DNA of 8,254 bases from Phycisphaerae bacterium (GTDB taxonomy: Bacteria; Planctomycetota; Phycisphaerae; Phycisphaerales; SM1A02). Shown here piece after piece: positions 6,746-8,254 of the stretch; the stretch's first letter is position 1; each line of letters opens with the position of its first letter. Position numbers and translations under genes: made by a program. The DNA lies in assembly GCA_016873355.1 (NCBI GenBank), contig VGXK01000074.1:1-8254 (forward strand), in the 5' to 3' direction. The notes under the pieces were generated by a model. The model had not been told where the DNA came from and made no database searches. It saw only the letters and a list, made by a program, of their open reading frames with translations.

Positions 6746-7729
6746 TCAGGCGTTTCGGACCAGCCGCGAGCGTTCGAGTCCGATCCGCCCCAGGTGGGGC
6801 TCGACTTCGGCCAGCCACCTGCGTCCATCTTCGACATATCCGGCGGTCGGCTTGAGTTCGGGCAATCGCTGCGCGAAGTACCGGTTCAGGCGGGCCATCC
6901 AGAGTTCGCGAACCAGCTTCGCCGCCATGCTCGCGAGCGCCACGGGCAGGTGGCTCGACTCCGCTTCCACCTGCCACTCGGCGCGGATCCGGCGCGAGCC
7001 GTCGCGCACCTCGTACGCGCTGCGCTCCTCCGTCTCGTCGAGCACGCGGATCGACGCGCCCGGGAACGTGAACGCGAGCTCCTCGCGGTAGTGAATGCGG
7101 CCGCCGTGTCGATCGAGCGCCACGAAGAGATCCTCGCGCGGATGTCGCCGCGCCGCGGCGAGCAGATGCTCGAACGCGGCGCTCGTGTTGATCGACGCCT
7201 TGCTGCGCGTCTTCTCGAGGGCGCCGTTGAACTCGGGCGCGTCGATCGCGGCCACGGTCAGCAGGCGCAGCCGCATGTGCGCGTCGGCGAGCGCCCGCGA
7301 CAGGCGCGACGACGCGATCGAGAGGAGCGCCGGATCGTTCGCGAGCGGTATGGGCGCAGGATCGCCGGACCAGGGAGGCGAATCCGCGGGAGGGGCGCCG
7401 AGCGACCGGAGCAGCTCGAGGTCGGAGGCCGGCCTCGCCGCGCCGGCGTCGACGACGCCGAGGCACGCGAGCACTCCCCGCTCGAGGTGCTCGAGCGGAT
7501 GCCCGGCCGAGTCGTTCGGCCGTTTGAGCTTCTTGCTGTCGGCGATCGCCACCCGACCTCCGGGGTCCCGCGGCTTGCGGCAGACGGCACGGTCGAGTCG
7601 GGCCCAGAGGTCGGGTGCCTGGTCCGGGGCCGGATCCCACGAATCCGCCGAGAACACGGCGATTCCCACGCACAGCGGCCCAAGCAGGGGGCCGTAGCCG
7701 GCCTCGTCGATTCCGATCAGGAGGGCCAC
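6746..7729 (-). CDS. RNase HII-like protein (expanded, planctomycete-type)
   Basis: The start shows the RNase HII signature GIDEAGYGPLLGP (6-18, acidic residues Asp8 and Glu9), followed by ADSKKL (63-68). A later block, LFVALDRHGGR (201-211), supplies the third acidic residue, Asp206. The block AESSHLPVALASMAAKLV (256-273) aligns with the family's D-S..P..SAASI.AK segment, but the fourth catalytic Asp is Glu257 here. A C-terminal KPTAGY (293-298) fills the place of the usual KGYGT motif. RNase HII cuts RNA in RNA-DNA hybrids and at single ribonucleotides; activity is plausible but not certain. At 327 aa it is about 100 residues longer than ordinary bacterial RNase HII, mostly inserted between the DSKK and DRHGG motifs. 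Start choice: GTG 7729 gives MALLIGIDEAG, as in the family; TTG at 7747 would add six residues. Neither has a strong Shine-Dalgarno. It could be a paralog beside a canonical rnhB elsewhere. Confidence 0.8.
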   Translation of the reverse strand: MALLIGIDEAGYGPLLGPLCVGIAVFSADSWDPAPDQAPDLWARLDRAVCRKPRDPGGRVAIADSKKLKRPNDSAGHPLEHLERGVLACLGVVDAGAARPASDLELLRSLGAPPADSPPWSGDPAPIPLANDPALLSIASSRLSRALADAHMRLRLLTVAAIDAPEFNGALEKTRSKASINTSAAFEHLLAAARRHPREDLFVALDRHGGRIHYREELAFTFPGASIRVLDETEERSAYEVRDGSRRIRAEWQVEAESSHLPVALASMAAKLVRELWMARLNRYFAQRLPELKPTAGYVEDGRRWLAEVEPHLGRIGLERSRLVRNA

Positions 7730-7752
7730 GCGGCCAAAGGTACACAAGGCCC

Positions 7753-7783
7753 TTGCAGGCGGCTCGGAAGCCGTTGGTATACT
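7753..7783 (+). promoter_or_regulatory. Extended -10 promoter of the RRM protein gene
   Basis: TATACT (7778-7783, five of six matches to the -10 consensus) is preceded by TGG, giving the TGn extended -10 motif. TTGCAG at 7753-7758 is a possible -35 box, though the 19-base spacer is long and the extended -10 may suffice alone. The start of transcription would be near 7790. GTATAC is self-complementary, so the divergent RNase HII-like gene could in principle share the core, but no -35 is seen for it. Confidence 0.6.
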
Positions 7784-7907
7784 CCGCTCCGGATTCGCGA
7801 AGGCTGACCCGAACGTTCGAGTGGCCGCAGCGTTGAATCAGCCGTCGCTTGACCTCGCCCGAGATCGTCGCCGGTTGCAAAGGGATTCGGGCAAGGATCG
7901 ATTCGAG
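7784..7907 (+). promoter_or_regulatory. Leader (5' UTR) and ribosome site of the RRM protein gene
   Basis: About 118 bases lie between the predicted transcription start and the ATG at 7908. AAGGA at 7893-7897 sits 10 bases before the ATG and supports it. A perfect 10-base palindrome, CGAACGTTCG, lies at 7810-7819. No ATG occurs in the leader. Genes for small RNA-binding proteins often have long leaders that regulate translation, for instance at low temperature; here that is only a possibility. Confidence 0.45.
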
Positions 7908-8254
7908 ATGAAACTGTATGTCGGGAACCTGTCGTTCAAGACGACCAACGATTCGCTGCGCCAGTTGTTCGAGCAGCATGGCTCCGTGCGAAGCGCGGAG
8001 GTGGTGACGGACCGGATGACCGGTCGTTCGCGAGGCTTCGGCTTCGTGGAGATGGATGACTCCGGTCAGGCGCAGGCGGCGATCGCGGCGCTCAACGGCA
8101 AGAACATCGATGGCCGGGACCTCACCGTGAACGAGGCTCGTCCGCGCGAGGAGCGGAGCTTCGGTGGCGGTGGCGGTGGTGGCGGCCGCGGCGGCTACGG
8201 CGGCGGCGGTGGCGGCGGCGGTGGTGGCCGCGGCGGCTACGGTGGCGGCGGTGG
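7908..8254 (+). CDS. RRM-domain, glycine-rich (RGG) RNA-binding protein, 3' truncated by the window
   Basis: 115 codons are present and the gene runs off the end. Residues 1-80 form one RNA recognition motif: RNP2 is LYVGNL (3-8) and RNP1 is RGFGFVEM (42-49), with the aromatic pair Phe44 and Phe46 kept and Met in place of the final aromatic. The linker PREERSF (79-85) leads into a tail of glycines broken by RGGY at 94-97 and 108-111. This is the layout of bacterial Rbp proteins known from cyanobacteria and planctomycetes, which resemble eukaryotic glycine-rich hnRNP-like proteins and bind single-stranded RNA; several are cold-induced. RGG/Gly tails add weak RNA binding and can promote self-association. 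The start at ATG 7908 is set by MKLYVGNL, the usual N-terminus, and by AAGGA upstream. It is divergently arranged with the RNase HII-like gene and has its own promoter. Confidence 0.93.
   Translation, partial: MKLYVGNLSFKTTNDSLRQLFEQHGSVRSAEVVTDRMTGRSRGFGFVEMDDSGQAQAAIAALNGKNIDGRDLTVNEARPREERSFGGGGGGGGRGGYGGGGGGGGGGRGGYGGGG
8187..8254 (+). repeat. 42-bp in-frame repeat encoding RGGY plus polyglycine
   Basis: The CGC-GGC-GGC-TAC unit (Arg-Gly-Gly-Tyr) starts at 8187 and again at 8229, 42 bases apart, separated by ten glycine codons of mixed GGC and GGT. The array continues beyond the window. It is part of the RRM protein tail; its copy number may vary by slippage. Confidence 0.75.

Noticed and set aside
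7810..7819. CGAACGTTCG as a LexA (SOS) box
   Set aside because: Gram-positive-type LexA boxes have four bases between GAAC and GTTC; here there are none.
7849..7854. TTGACC in the RRM leader as a second -35 box
   Set aside because: No -10-like hexamer occurs 15-19 bases downstream.
7821..7907. An in-frame GTG could extend the RRM protein by 29 residues
   Set aside because: The extension is not part of the RRM, and AAGGA plus the standard MKLYVGNL start support ATG 7908.

Overview
The window is very GC-rich, bacterial and tightly packed: six genes cover nearly all of it and no gap exceeds 200 bases. The combination of gene families (a GldG-like tail followed by a DUF4340 protein, an expanded RNase HII-like protein ending in a PTAGY motif, a stand-alone EF-G, a glycine-rich RRM protein) suggests a planctomycete, perhaps Phycisphaerae. 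This placement is inference from remembered family distributions, not a database result.

Layout, left to right. Bases 1-90 are the last codons of a plus-strand membrane protein, probably the GldG-like partner of an ABC-2 exporter. It overlaps by ATGA with a 468-aa DUF4340 membrane-anchored protein (87-1493). A 56-base convergent gap with two hairpins follows. Three minus-strand genes come next, read from right to left: fusA (EF-G, 4433-6547), a six-TM PP2C/SpoIIE-type phosphatase (2668-4269), and ribD (1550-2659), which begins 8 bases after the phosphatase stop. Further upstream on the minus strand lies an RNase HII-like gene (6746-7729). It is divergent from a plus-strand RRM/RGG RNA-binding protein (7908 to the window end, truncated).

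Regulatory signals are best around fusA and the RRM gene. fusA has a -35/-10 pair with an 18-base spacer containing a perfect 7-1-7 inverted repeat, then a leader ending in a 7-bp hairpin directly against the Shine-Dalgarno. The RRM gene has an extended -10 box and a leader of roughly 120 bases.

The genes are mostly housekeeping: translation (EF-G), riboflavin synthesis (RibD), possible RNA-DNA hybrid removal (RNase HII-like), RNA binding (RRM) and signalling (PP2C). They do not form one pathway. I see no phage, transposon, CRISPR or tRNA/rRNA sequence, and no clear new multi-gene system. The points most worth a second look are the fusA control region, the RNase HII-like protein with Glu in place of a catalytic Asp, and the RRM promoter and leader.
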